DNA of 42,680 nt, taken from NCBI GenBank assembly GCA_003427395.1, contig BFEA01001021.1, positions 1 through 42,680 on the forward strand, in the 5' to 3' direction. A program made the translations under genes and the position numbers. Position 1 is the stretch's first letter, and every line of letters starts with the position of its first letter. Under the pieces are notes generated by a model. The model made no database searches and was not told the DNA's origin. It saw nothing but the letters and a program-made list of their open reading frames with translations. Positions 9,332-19,768 of this stretch are shown piece by piece. This DNA is from Chara braunii. Lineage: Eukaryota > Streptophyta > Charophyceae > Charales > Characeae.

Positions 9332-9607
9332 ATGAAGGCAACCCCTTGGTGGCAGGAGCACGGAGGCGCTTACCCCGACCTTCAGGAGATTGCAGCATGT
9401 GTGCTGCACATGTGGATGTCTGCCTCTTCTGCAGAGAGAAAATACGCGGATCACGAGTGTGTGCACACGGCTCGGCGTAACAGGTTGGAGTTCACAAAGG
9501 TCGCTCAGCTAGTAGAGATTGCCACCAATCTCAAACTGCTGGAGTGTTTTGAGCGGTCTGCCGGTTACGTTTTCCGTGGAGGGACTTGGATGCTCTGGAG
9601 TAGGTAG
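9332..9607 (+). pseudogene. hAT transposase C-terminal dimerisation region, fragment
   Basis: The translation contains WWQEHGGAYPDLQEIAACVL...SASSAERKYADHECVH...RRNRLEFTKVAQLVEIATNLKLL. This is the hAT-family C-terminal signature: WW......yP.L...A..vL, then SAs.ER.fs, then .Rn.L......Lv.i..Nl. In intact hAT transposases it mediates dimerisation and completes the catalytic fold. The BED zinc finger and DDE core expected upstream are absent. Instead a short element and AAC microsatellite precede it, so this is a 5'-truncated relic. The TAG at 9605 is followed by frame-shifted sequence that seems to continue the protein. Confidence 0.8.
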
Positions 9608-9653
9608 AGTCGAGAGTGGCGGAGAGTGGTCCAGCGGGGCCTGTTAACGAGGT

Positions 9654-11165
9654 ATGGGAAATGCGACCCCGGGCGTCAGTGACAAATTCAGGGTGGAGAA
9701 GCAGACACGTCGCTTCCAGTGCGAGGGTCATTGTATTCCTCGCCCTTTGGAGGTTGTGTTCGATGCGAGAGCAACTGTGCTCCTCCACTACCAGGAGGAG
9801 GTGCAAGCGGCGAAGCGTGCGAATGAGGCGGTTCGGGCAGCGCGAGACGAGGCCATTGCCTGCTATGAGGAGGAGTGGGCCGACCCTGAGGAGATTGCAT
9901 GCCGTGCAGATAAGAGTCTAGAGAGACTCTACTACTCATAGGGGGGAGGGGCCGCTGGGGCACAGCCCCACACGACGCTCATCAGACCAGACGATGAGCC
10001 TTCACGGGAGGCGAGTGGGACAGCTGGAGGTACGGGCCACGACACGGGGTGTGGCACTGGACATGGCGCCTCTGCGAGCCGTGTCGTCCTTGCCACCCAT
10101 GCGAGGAGGGTCCTCGGTGTTGACAATACTGACGAGGAGCACGGCAATGAGGAGGACGACTCTTTATTGCGGGAAGATGGTTTGCCGCCCCCTGATGTCG
10201 GCGCACGATCTCAACCCCTCAAGCGCTCGGATAGGCTGGTGAGCCGTGGCAGCAAAGGTGCACAGTCTCAGACTGATTGTTCGCAGCACCTAGAGGACAT
10301 ACAAGTCAATGTGCCTGACGGCCCTGACCTTGAGCAGCGCACTCCGATCGGTAGAGTCGCATTACAGGAAATTCCGTCAGACTTGCGGACGAGGGACTTC
10401 ATGGTGGGTGGAGAGGGTGCGTCCGCCAGTGGCATTGGCAGACGCCAGCACGTTTGGGTGGGGGACATGGCCGCCTACTATCCGAGTGACATGCAGAGGG
10501 AGGAGACTTGTGCAGAGCGTGAGGCGCTCATTGAGGACGAGGAGGAGAGGCGTTTGGCGCGCATTGAGTGGGCAGGTAAAGTGGGTTATCTGGCAGAGCT
10601 GGAGCGTATGCGACGGCTAGAGACCATCAGTGCGGGTGACATTATTGAGGCTGTACTTGGAGAGGATGTTGCCTCACAACCTTGGGGTGGGGGACATGTC
10701 CTACCAGATCCGCCGATATCGTCGCTTCCTTGCGCAGAGCACTCGACTGTGTCAAACCATGCCACTTCGTCGCAATCCTTAACTACGAGGGGGGATGCGG
10801 GGACTCCACCTCCACTTGCATCCCCTCCCATGTCAGGCGGGGCACCGACATCACATACTCCTCTTACCTCGGACACGAGAGGAGGATCAGGCACGATCGA
10901 GTATGAGTCAGATGTTGTGTGTGACGTTGTGGTCAGACTTATGGCACCCGAAGGTGCAGAGATGGTGTACGGATGGAGTCGGGAGCAGGATGATGCTGAC
11001 GATGACGCTGTGGGTTTAGAGGCGGACGAGGGAGACAATATCGGTGCAGTTGGCGGAGGACCGTCGAGTAGTGTGCAGGAGGAGGTGGGCCGCACGCACG
11101 ACCGCCCAACTTCATATGTTACTGATGGAGAGAGTCATCACCCTATTTGCGCTTATTCTTCATGA
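9654..11165 (+). pseudogene. Long charged extension after hAT domain, decayed
   Basis: One frame runs from 9648 to a TGA at 11163 with a single TAG at 9939-9941. It begins after a shift relative to the hAT fragment. Upstream of the TAG it encodes a helical segment (FDARATVLLHYQEEVQAAKR...AVRAARDEAIACYEEE). Downstream it is Gly/Asp/Ser-rich, then has AEREALIEDEEERRLARIEW and AELERMRRLETISAGDIIEAVLGED, likely coiled coil. No named domain is seen. The shared strand, spacing and open frame suggest that it was the C-terminal tail of the same transposase-derived protein. It could instead be an adjacent host gene. Confidence 0.5.
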
Positions 11166-12264
11166 GAAGGCTGATGCACACGCATCATTGCCCTTGGTGG
11201 TGTCTATTGACATTCAGCAGGCAGAGGATGAGGTTCTTGTAGCGGACATGAGACGAGGTGATGAGAAGGAGGTGGGAGGGCAGGGACTGCAGGTCGAGCC
11301 GGAGACGGATCTTCACACGGGCGTCGACACACAAGGGGTAGAGACAGATTTATTGGAGAGGGCGGGCATGGAGGATCCGTTGACCGTCACCCCTAGTGGT
11401 CGTCACGGATGCAGTGGTGTCGGGGAAGCATCGGCCGTAGCTTACGCATTTGCCAGCCCTATATATTCTCGGTCTCGGGAGCCTGCAGCCTGATGAGGTG
11501 GAGTTAAAGAGGATTAGAGTGGAGCGATGGCCAACTCACACTCATATGCGTACACCAGCGCTGTCCACGTCGCCCGCGCAGAGCGTTGCCCAACATCCCG
11601 CACCAGGGAGTGTTGTTGGGAGAGGACACATGCAATTGTCATTGTCACCTTCACGATAGGATGCTCGCCAGTTTGACCACCGTCCTTGGTCGACTATGGG
11701 AGGCTTAGGTGAGAGGTTGTTGCGGCGGAGGCACGACGTAGAGAGGAGTGACAGAGGGCAGAGAGAGAGGCACAAGAGGGAGGACGGGCCGATTGTGACA
11801 TCGGGGGCCGTCCCGATATCAGGACCGCGTGTTGTATTTTGGGGTTCCCCTTCCCGAGATGGGGCGAGTATTGCGCAGGCCAGCCACTCCAGAGCCGGAA
11901 GTGCAGGGTGGGGCGTAGACGTTCGGGCCTCCGGCGAGGAGGCTTTGGCTATGCGGGCGGGGGCAGGGCAAAGACGTCAAGACTCCATGAAGGACTCGTA
12001 TAGCAGCCCACCAGGCGGAGATTGCAGCGTTGGAGGAGGCTTCTACATTGGCGAGGGTTGAGGAGGCTGCACAAGTTGTCGACGCAGACACCGAGGAGTG
12101 CTATTGATGTGGCCAGGCGGAGGGAGAGAGAGAGGAGAGCGGCTTTAGCAACACGATCGGCCACACACGGTCCACGATCGGCGGGGAGAGGTGCGGGTGG
12201 CAAAGGTGGGAGTGGAGGTGGGCTAGGTGGTCATGGAATCGGGCGTGGTATCGGGCAGTCATAG
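11166..12264 (+). pseudogene. Further decayed tail of the hAT-linked reading frame
   Basis: Coding-like sequence appears to hop frames: 11166-11493 in frame 1 (EKADAHASLPLVVSIDIQQ...EPAA), 11696-12061 in frame 2 (Arg/Glu-rich, then Ser/Gly), and a segment near 12022-12110 reading IAALEEASTLARVEEAAQVV. The end at 12264 is Gly-rich (RGAGGKGGSGGGLGGHG). Multiple frameshifts would be needed to join these, so this is old decay or a set of unspliced exons. No domain is recognised. Confidence 0.3.
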
Positions 12265-12972
12265 AGACCTGTGCTTTACTTTGTTCCGTGCATGTTTTCA
12301 GTTCACTCATTTCTTTATTTGTCACTGTCTCGGTTTTCCTTAGGTTTATTCGGACTCGTCATTACATAGTGTGTACAAAGATTGGTGCACCATATTTACA
12401 TTTGAGACAGTCGGAGTACATTGGCAGTTTTTTTTTTGCCACGAGACCTACGAGATGCTTGGTTATATTGTTTGTTATAGCGGGCATATTGTTTGGTATT
12501 AGTAAAGTCTGACATTCTGTGAACCTATTTGGTCACACGCAGGCTTTGTATTATTTTTGTTTTTTTGCAGGTATTTTGAGAGGTCATTGTTCGAGCAAAC
12601 ATGTGTTTTGTTGAGGGTTGTTACACGTTGTTCGTACCGGACACAATTGTATTTTTTTCGTGCTGGTTTATTTATTGACTTTTGTTCATGTACAAGTCAT
12701 GGAGAGGGTGTCATTGTGCATGTCATGTGCAGATGCACTTGTGGATGTTCAAACTACGTGTGGACTTTGCTTCTCATGTGTTGCAAAACTGGGGGGGGCG
12801 GGGGGGGGGGGGGTCCCGGCAGGAGTCTTCTTCTTCCTCCTCGCCACCTCCACCTTCTGACACCCATTTACATTTCACAACCTCCATACAGCCTATCCAG
12901 ATATTCAGATTTTACAACCACAGTCACACAGTACGGGAAACACAGTACAACATCCGCACACATCATTGTACA
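12265..12972. other. Intergenic, T-rich, with G run
   Basis: This may be the 3' flank of the hAT-related unit. A G run interrupted once by C lies at 12791-12813. No genes are recognised. Confidence 0.5.
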
Positions 12973-13160
12973 GGGACGCTGGACCCCATTTCCAGCAGAC
13001 ACACACCATCTACAGGGACTCTGGACCTGATTTCCAGCAGGTGTACCTGCCCACCAATAGATGGAGCCTTCAACGCTGGGACCCACTTAACGGGGCTGCC
13101 CTCATCACGTCTTTAAGTGGGTTTTCCCACATGTGAAGTTTTCTTTAAGAAAAAAAACAG
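12973..13160 (+). mobile_element. Short element, copy 7, double head, B-type 3' module
   Basis: Two heads lie 42 bases apart: a partial GGGACGCTGGACCCCATTTCCAGCAG at 12973 and a fuller GGGACTCTGGACCTGATTTCCAGCAGG at 13015, followed by CCCACCAATAGATGGAGCC. The module after the box differs from copies 2-6: CCCACTTAA (13082-13090) pairs with TTAAGTGGG (13113-13121). An A-rich tail starts near 13147. It is a second subfamily sharing only the head. Confidence 0.7.
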
Positions 13161-13223
13161 AAGACAGCATAAGGCTACAAAAGGCACACGTACAACCAGT
13201 ATTCTTCAACATTGTACAATACT

Positions 13224-13355
13224 GGGACGATGAACCTGATTTTTCCAGCACGTGCAGCTCCCCACTGATACACAGAGCCCTTCAAGCGGGGACTACTTAC
13301 AGGGCATACTCGTATGACCTTTTAAAGTAGCAAAAAAAGAAAAAGAAAAAGAAGA
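13224..13355 (+). mobile_element. Short element, copy 8, B-type, diverged
   Basis: GGGACGATGAACCTGATTTTTCCAGCACGTG is followed by CTCCCCACTGATACACAGAGCC, so the head hairpin is degraded. The second stem CTACTT/AAGTAG is intact and differs from copy 7 by a paired substitution. The A-rich tail starts at 13330. Confidence 0.65.
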
Positions 13356-14143
13356 CTGGAGACTTCTGCAACAGAGAGGCCAACTACTTTTTTTTTCTTT
13401 TTTTTTCAACAATGAAACGGTTTTCACCGCTTTGCAGTAGCAGACGCAGATCCCAGGGTTCGATCCCTAGACCTTGCCCTACCTGTGTACAGTATCTGTG
13501 TAGACCGCGAGAGTTGAACCTGTGACCTGTGTGTTCGTAAACAGTTGGTAGGCTGTCATAGGTCCGTAGGTAGCAGAGGGGTTCGATCTGTAGATCTGGA
13601 GGATAGAAGTCTTAGCGAGTTCCAGAAGTCTTAGCTGTAGTCCTTCTAGAAGGTCAGCAAGTGGGCAAGTGGGCAAGTGGTGAGTCAAGTGGTGGACTAA
13701 ACTGCAGTGCAATTGCAGTACGATCTCGGTAGGTTAGCAGCGAGTCCCCACTCACTCAGCGGTAAGGTCCAGTCAGTCCCAGTCCAGTCCAGCAAGTACC
13801 ACAAGGGACTGTGAGCACCATGGGCCGATGAAAGAGGGAAGACCAACGAGTTTCAGAAGTATAAATCAAGAGGCAGCGCCCAGCCTTGGATTCATTCCTG
13901 CGTGAGCCATGCGGAGCGCTGCCACAGCGACTTGTGCAAGGAGGCCTGCAGAGAGCTTGGAGCTGAAGTGGGCAAGAGAGAAGGAGCGTCGTATAGCGAT
14001 AGGGTAGGGGCAGCCATAGCTGCCGTAGCTGTAGTTTAGTGTGAAGTGTGTGTGTGTATGTGTGAGTGTTCAGAGTGACGTGTGTGGGATATCCAGGGTG
14101 ATCCGGTGTATGTGAACAGTGAGTTGTTTGGGCGCTGAGTCGC
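13356..14143. other. Unassigned; weak tRNA-like boxes, no gene
   Basis: GGGTTCGATCCCT (near 13457) and a reverse-oriented GGTTCAACTCT (near 13510) resemble tRNA T-arm/B-box sequence. Neither has a matching A box or cloverleaf. A TATAAAT near 13859 lies in otherwise featureless sequence. Short in-place duplications (AAGTGGGCAAGTGGGC near 13662) are present. Confidence 0.35.
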
Positions 14144-14495
14144 CATAGCCAGTTGAAAGTGAACTCATATCTGGATGCTATATCTCTGAGTTTGAGTGGG
14201 CGCCTGTCGCCAGTTTGCTGCGCTACTGTTTACATGCATGAAAAGAGTGAATGAGAACGAGTCTGATTGCAACAAAAAGACTCCGCTCATTGAATTACGC
14301 ACACCAACGGAGAGGCCGGGACATAGCCAGTTGAAAGTGAACTCGTATCTGGATGCTATATCTCTGAGTTTTGAGTGGGCGCCTGTCGCCAGTTTGCTGC
14401 GCTACTGTTTACATGCATGAAAAGAGTGAAAACGAGTCTGATTGCAACAAAAGACTCCGCTCATTGAATTACGCACACCAACGGAGAGGCCGGGA
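14144..14495 (+). repeat. 178-bp tandem duplication, two copies
   Basis: The unit starts CATAGCCAGTTGAAAGTGAA and ends CGGAGAGGCCGGGA (14144-14321 and 14322-14495). The copies differ by a handful of substitutions and small indels, so the duplication is fairly recent. No coding function is evident. Confidence 0.9.
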
Positions 14496-15096
14496 ATCCT
14501 CAACAAGCACCCCGGAAGAGAAGGAAAAAGTACTTGGACCATTACCCAGCCTAGGTGCAGGGAGTTGGCTGAATCCAAAGACAGAAATGGCCAAAACCAG
14601 ATGGCTGTCCTGATAACGCCCAACCCCAGAAAATAAAAACTGCCACAGACGAGAAAAGCCTCACAAACCACAAACCAACTAGGACTCATTACTGTAGACA
14701 GTTGGCCTTGCTCTACTCACCACATGCACAAAAGACAAAAAATTATGGCCATGTATCTACCCATATTCTAGGGAAGATTCATTCTCATTTTGCAAATTTG
14801 GTGAGTAGTAATGACTCAGGAAGGGTTATTCCCCAGTTTTGGACACTGGTCTTCCGCTTCAGCGTTCAAGGAATACCTGCAATTAAAAAAAAAAAAAAAA
14901 AAAAGGAATATCTGACATTCTGACAGACTAGCTCTATCTTAAATGTATGATTATGTATCTGACCGCATTGATGGCCTGACTGGGATGTATCTAACCGCAA
15001 TTACACCCAGAAATAAGTGAAATGAAAAAGGTGCTAATGTGAGTCTGCCCTCATTTGTTTCTGAGAGGAAAATTGTGGTGAAGACATAGGCAAGCT
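14496..15096. other. Intergenic, one minute retroposed insertion
   Basis: No gene is seen. It holds the poly(A) insertion listed at 14880-14904. The sequence CTGACCGCATTGATGG...ATCTAACCGCAATTACA (near 14955-15003) recurs loosely on the plus strand at 40069-40120 (CATCTGACCACATTTAAGG...ATCTGGCCGCAATTACA), suggesting an old dispersed repeat. Confidence 0.4.
14880..14904 (+). mobile_element. Near-bodyless poly(A) insertion with TSD
   Basis: GGAATACCTG (14870-14879) and GGAATATCTG (14905-14914) flank only CAATT plus 20 A. The pattern is that of a target-primed insertion truncated almost to its tail. One mismatch in ten leaves room for coincidence. Confidence 0.45.
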
Positions 15097-15217
15097 GGCA
15101 GTCAATCCTCCATAAGAGAGCAATAGATCCGGCCCCCTTGGGCCTCGCCAGATGGCAGTCAATCCTCCATAAGGGAGCAATAGATGCTGACCACGTGTAC
15201 TTTGGGCCTCGCCAGTT
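15097..15217 (+). repeat. Two-copy tandem repeat with A-rich tail
   Basis: GGCAGTCAATCCTCCATAAG.GAGCAATAGAT and GGGCCTCGCCAG.TGGCA occur twice (15097-15153 and 15154-15217), then an A-rich run follows. The arrangement (duplicated body plus A tail) suggests a dimeric short retroposon, but only one locus is visible. Confidence 0.5.
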
Positions 15218-15357
15218 GGCAAGCAAAAAAAAAGAAAAAGCAAAAAATGGGTGCATCACTGCATCTCCTACAAGATACTGGAAAGATTTATCTGTTACTA
15301 TGGATGGTGCTTAAAACAATTCTGTAAATTTAAATTTTCTGTTAAGATTTTTGTTAA

Positions 15358-15460
15358 GGGACCGCGGGCCTGGTTCCCAGCACATGAGATTTCCCACAAA
15401 TAATAGATTGGAGCATGTTCCCTTAAGAAAAAGAAAAAAAAAGAAAGGGTAAAAAACGAA
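15358..15460 (+). mobile_element. Short element, copy 9, short form
   Basis: GGGACCGCGGGCCTGGTTCCCAGCACATG is followed by TTCCCACAAATAATAGATTGGAGC and a tail of A/G runs. Like copy 1 it lacks the second hairpin module. It is heavily diverged. Confidence 0.55.
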
Positions 15461-15559
15461 AGGGAAAAGAAACGAGCTCATCTATCCCACAGAAACTGGA
15501 AAGATTCATCCATTACTACGAATAGAAACAGATGGCTGGTTTAGGAGATTCTGGGATGG

Positions 15560-16650
15560 CACGGGGGGGTGGGGACTATAATGGATGTTTGGGATAAACG
15601 GGAACGGGAATGGAGACCGGCTCATGACCTGGCACCAGAGCCAGCACCTTGCTGCGTTGCAGCGGGCAATTGCGCTGCAATGGCAGCAATGTCTGAGGTC
15701 TGATCTATCTCTGCGACCCGGTGGGTGGTATAAGCAAGCAGGAGATCGGGATCCGTGACATCTGTGGATACGGGTGATATGGTATGCTGGGCTACGCCCT
15801 CCTCTCCTCGTTCGCTGGGTCGCGAGATGCAGTTGTCCAGGAACCCACCACTCTTGCCACAAGATACGGAGATGCAGCCTGAGGGTGTTTTGGAGACTCG
15901 GAAGGGGAATCGCCCCTTTTGTCTGGCGCAGCCATCCTACGCCCTGCCGGTCGACCGAGGGATTGGGGCTGGTTGGAGGACCTCCGCAGCCGGCAACCGG
16001 TTTTCCTTTGTCAGTATATACTACATAACTAAGTTGCAGTACAACCTTATGAGACCTCGGACCGATGTCAGTTGGACTGTAGCGAGACGGTGGATGGCAA
16101 CAGGATGGGTACAGGACACACTTCTGAGACTTGCACAGGGCTTCTCGTAAAAACAAAAACAAAAAACAAAAAAACAAAAAAACAAAAAAACAAAGAGATA
16201 CTGGAGACTGCTGTTAGACCTTCCCGTTGTTAAACAAGCGAGCCACTTGTGGCTCATGGTGCACCTCGCGGTGCCAACCGCTTCTTGGTGCGCTCGACGC
16301 ACGACCAAAGCTATGCCTTTGTGCTGCCTGTATCCTGGGACGAGGATCGAGGACCTTCATCACATGCTATTGCACTGTGAGCTTTCTCAACTTTTTTGGG
16401 AATGGTGGAGGTTGGGATCTGTCCCGGTTCCCGATCCGGCTGACAGATGGACTGATGATTTCATCCTTCTGGGGGCTGTGACGAACCAATTTCTGTTCCA
16501 CGCGATTTTCTGCGCGACGACAATGAGGGGTCCTGAGATGGGAAGGATGGGCCAACTACGGGAGATCGGGATCGAAGGGAAATTGCATCGGTGTCCTCGC
16601 TTCTTCGTCTTTTCTTTTTGGTCGCTTCTTTTCGAATGGCTGGGTTGAGG
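15560..16650 (+). pseudogene. Second LINE, C-terminal fragment with zf-RVT
   Basis: The first part (about 15600-16040) encodes LTWH-type sequence: MTWHQSQHLAALQRAIALQWQQCLRSDLSLRPGGWYKQ, then a stop and shifts. After an (A7C)n tract at 16150-16195 the frame resumes as YWRLLLDLPVV...LWLMVHLAVPTASWCARR...YPGTRIEDLHHMLLHCELSQLFWEWW. This is the zf-RVT segment ending in the ED..H.LLHC...W.WW motif. The first Cys pair is altered (LCCLYPG). It is GC-rich and unlike the AT-rich LINE at 545, so it is a separate family. The reverse transcriptase itself is absent. Confidence 0.75.
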
Positions 16651-19079
16651 GCCGGGCAAGTCCCGAGATGGCCGATTGAGTGGCTGTCGCGCCGACAAAG
16701 GCGCGAATAATAATGTTTGACGTCGCTTCTTTCTTGTTCTGTTGACAGGTTTTAGGCGCGGAGGTCGCACGGGAATTTTGCTTCATTCTTTTTTTTTTTT
16801 TTTTTTTTTTTGAATCTTGTCGAGCTTTGACGGCTCTCGGAACTTCAGACTTTCTTTCCGGAATTTGTGCTTTTTGCATTTTCGCATTAGATAGGAATTT
16901 TGGAATTTTGGAATTTAGGATTTCCTTTTGCCGCGCAACGCCTTCTGCTTGCGCGCTTCTTTTTGCTGCTGCAACGGAGCTCTGATTAGTCGGCGCCCTT
17001 AATCTTGCAAGTAACTGTAATTTTGGGCTGGTGCCATTGTAACTGTATCTTTCTTCTTGAGCTTCGTCTTTCCTGCTCTCTCTTTCCCTTTTGTTGTGCC
17101 TAGTTAGCCCGCGGCCTGCATGTTCGGATCGACGTGTGGAGAGTGGCTACGTCCCCCACGCCGCGGTCTGGCCATGCAGAACGTAGGCGCTCCCTCTCCT
17201 AATCTCCTTTCTAAGTCCTTGCAATTCCGTGTTCTTCACGCATGCATGCACGCTATAAATTCCGGCTGCGCGATTAGATAGCTCTCTTAACCAGTTGTTG
17301 GAAGCTCGGGGTAGTGCAATCAGTGAGGGTCGGCTCACGAGCGAAGAAAGAGGTGAGTTGAAGTGGGAGTCGGGCGACCCGACGAGCTGGTGCCAAATGC
17401 GCGGGGTTGACGTGTGGGGCTACGACGGACTGTAGCGCGTGGGCGAACCTGACGGGTGCAAGAGGACTAAGCGGAGTGACGACTTCGTGGGTTGGTGCGC
17501 GACGACGGACTGTCCGCATCGGAGAGAGAGGGGGAGGAAGAGAGAGCTGAGGTTGATGGGCGTGGATTTGCAATTTTCTTTGTCTCATCTCCCTCTTTAC
17601 TTTTGTATATAAATTTTGATCTCGGCTCAAGGCGACTCGCCCGTTTTCTTTTGTTTTCGGAATCCTTGTCTCAGTTTCAGCCCACACTTGTTTTGCGATT
17701 GACCTTGATCTCAGCTATGGTGTGTTTTGTCGAATGAATGGATGAATGAATGATATAATTGCTGTTTTTCCTGACTGGTTATCGTCTTTGCTTGCCATTT
17801 TTGATACGCCGTTAAGCATGATGGAAATTCTGACGTCTGATGTATAATGACACCTTGCATGCTCGGGAATGATTGCTTGTAGTGATTAGATGATTGGGTA
17901 GCTGTCCTTGGCACGTGACGATTTTGCACGAGGAATTAGACTCTCATTTTTCCAGAAACAAGCGAATACCTCGCAGGGCTACATGTAGGTGCGATCTGAT
18001 CTGCGCAGCCTACACATATCCACGCGCGCCGATTCGTGACCATTGACGAGTTTGGCACCTCCGCTATCGAATAGGCGGAAATTTTCCTTCCTTCACGCAC
18101 CTAAACAGATAGGAATTCCTGATATCGCATCGAGAAATCCCCTTGCCAGTTAGATGCGTGCGAAAGGCTTCCACTACGCCGGAATGACAAGATGTCGGAC
18201 TCATGGGACTCAACTTCAAACCTTGCGTAAGAGAAGAACTTAGGCGGAGACGACCAGAATTCCCTGCCTAATCGAGAACCGATTGTGTCCTCGAGAGTTT
18301 CGCTGTGCCGTAACCAGCGATTCGAGGTGCCCTGATTACCCAACTACGTATAACACGCAATACTTCATATCCCTCGGCTTTGTCATTATCACTGCCAACT
18401 TCCCTCCCTTCCGTCTTCTCCTCTCGTATCACCAGCTCATTGTGGTACCGTGGTATTTCATCGCCCCGTATTGGCCCCGCACGCCGTGCAGAAACTGCAG
18501 ACGACGCCGCCACCACCAAACCCCAGGGACTACGGAGCCTAACTATACCACGCGGCGGCAGATGCCAAGTGTCTGCCCCCGAAGATCCGACTTCTAAGAA
18601 CCGCTGCCCTCACGAGCCCTTCCCAAACCGCCGTCACCAAAACCGACGGATCGGACGACCTCCGACGCACCGCACATGCCATCTGCCTTCATATGTACGA
18701 CATTGACCGCCATCAGACCGAAAGTAACCCGCCCCTAAGTCCTATTGCATTTATGCCCCTAATCCCTGCCACAGGAGATCTCAGTTCCGACCTGAGACTC
18801 CACCCCCACTTTCCCAAACATCCTTGGCACACCCCTTTTCGCACTTCCAGACCCACATCCCACTCCGATCAAGAAGTCGCGCCGGACGTGAGGTTTGGGC
18901 GTCACAGGGCGGTCTCCGTGGTAGAATCTGTCCGATCTATGGAGGGGAGGGTTGTTGCCTGGCCATGTACACAGAAGGGGAAATATTTAGCCAGATTGTT
19001 TTCTGGAGACTGTAGAGCTTGCAACTTGCAAGTGCATTTCTACATTATTGTTCCTGATTGATAAGTTTCCCACAGTCTG
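16651..19079. other. 2.4 kb without a recognisable gene
   Basis: Contents: a 22-base T run (16789-16811), a TATA-like site at 17253, a (GAAT)n-like stretch at 17736-17752, and unremarkable sequence beyond. Open frames at 18283-19061 on the plus strand are Pro/Arg-rich with no domain. The 17.1-18.5 kb part could be a solo LTR or a promoter plus 5' exon, but I found no second copy or clear boundary. Confidence 0.4.
17253..17260 (+). promoter_or_regulatory. Candidate TATA box
   Basis: CTATAAAT lies in a GC-mixed context about 30 bases before a purine at 17285-17295. No downstream gene is recognisable, so its meaning is uncertain. Confidence 0.25.
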
Positions 19080-19580
19080 CACCCTACCGCCATTATTGTT
19101 CCATAGGGTCCATCACTTACCGCAAAGGTAACAACACTGAAATGACCTGGACAATGCAAAATGTACGCACGGATATTCGGGTCCATATCTGGTGTGTAAA
19201 TCTGTGCAGCGGGCTGAAGTTGCAGTGGTCTTCCCATAAATGCCAGTGTGCACCCTACCGCCATTGTCCCATAGGGTCCATCACTTATCCGCAAAGGTAA
19301 CAGCACTGAAATGACCTGGACGATGCAAAATGTACGCACGGATACTCGGGTCCATATCTAGTGTGTAAATCTGTGCAGCAGGCTGGAATTGCGGTTGTTT
19401 TTCCATAAATGCCATAAACAGGACTTTCATGTTCACGTCAGACGCAGTACTGTCATGCTCTGGGCAGACTGCACGGTGCTCTTCTTCTATCCAGCGGACA
19501 ATGTCGGCAAAATCAAACTCAGGACAGGGGTTGCACTTGTAAGCAAGCGAGCAGACATACATTACTTGCATAAAGCGCAC
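19080..19580 (-). pseudogene. Exon-like segment with in-frame 171-bp duplication
   Basis: On the minus strand 19580-19281 is open and looks coding: CPEFDFADIVRWIEEEH, KVLFMAFMEKQPQFQP, AAQIYTLDMDPSIRAYILH, RPGHFSAVTFA. A second copy of the last 57 codons follows (19250-19080; QPAAQIYTPDMDPNIRAY, LHCPGHFSVVTFA). The period of 171 bases keeps frame. The downstream copy ends GCG/GTAAGT, a consensus splice donor. In the upstream copy one extra base (GCGGATAAGT) destroys both donor and frame, giving a stop. I do not recognise the family. The RPGHFSAV stretch resembles the His-containing strand of papain-like peptidases, a weak hint only. Confidence 0.4.
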
Positions 19581-19768
19581 AGTATGCTCACTCCTTTGGT
19601 CCTGTGGATTGTGCCGCAGGGGGATGTTCGTTCAATTCTGCAGATCCAGATTGCACGGTAGGGGGGAAGGTTCAATTCAGTCTTGACAATTTCTGTCAGC
19701 TGTCAGGTTCCTCTGGCTGCAGTTACCCCATTGACTCTAGCATGCGTTCTTGAGAGAGATCATCTCCA

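Noticed and set aside
13435-13530. B-box-like words suggesting a tRNA or SINE
   Set aside because: There is no A box at the right distance and no cloverleaf. The two words are in opposite orientations.
15506-16177. 223-codon minus-strand ORF
   Set aside because: It is antisense to the LINE C-terminal fragment, with no domain of its own.
18430-18460. GTGGTACCGTGGTATTTCATCG as a plus-strand primer-binding site of another LTR element
   Set aside because: Only six bases match the initiator Met-tRNA end, and no LTR boundary or gag follows convincingly.
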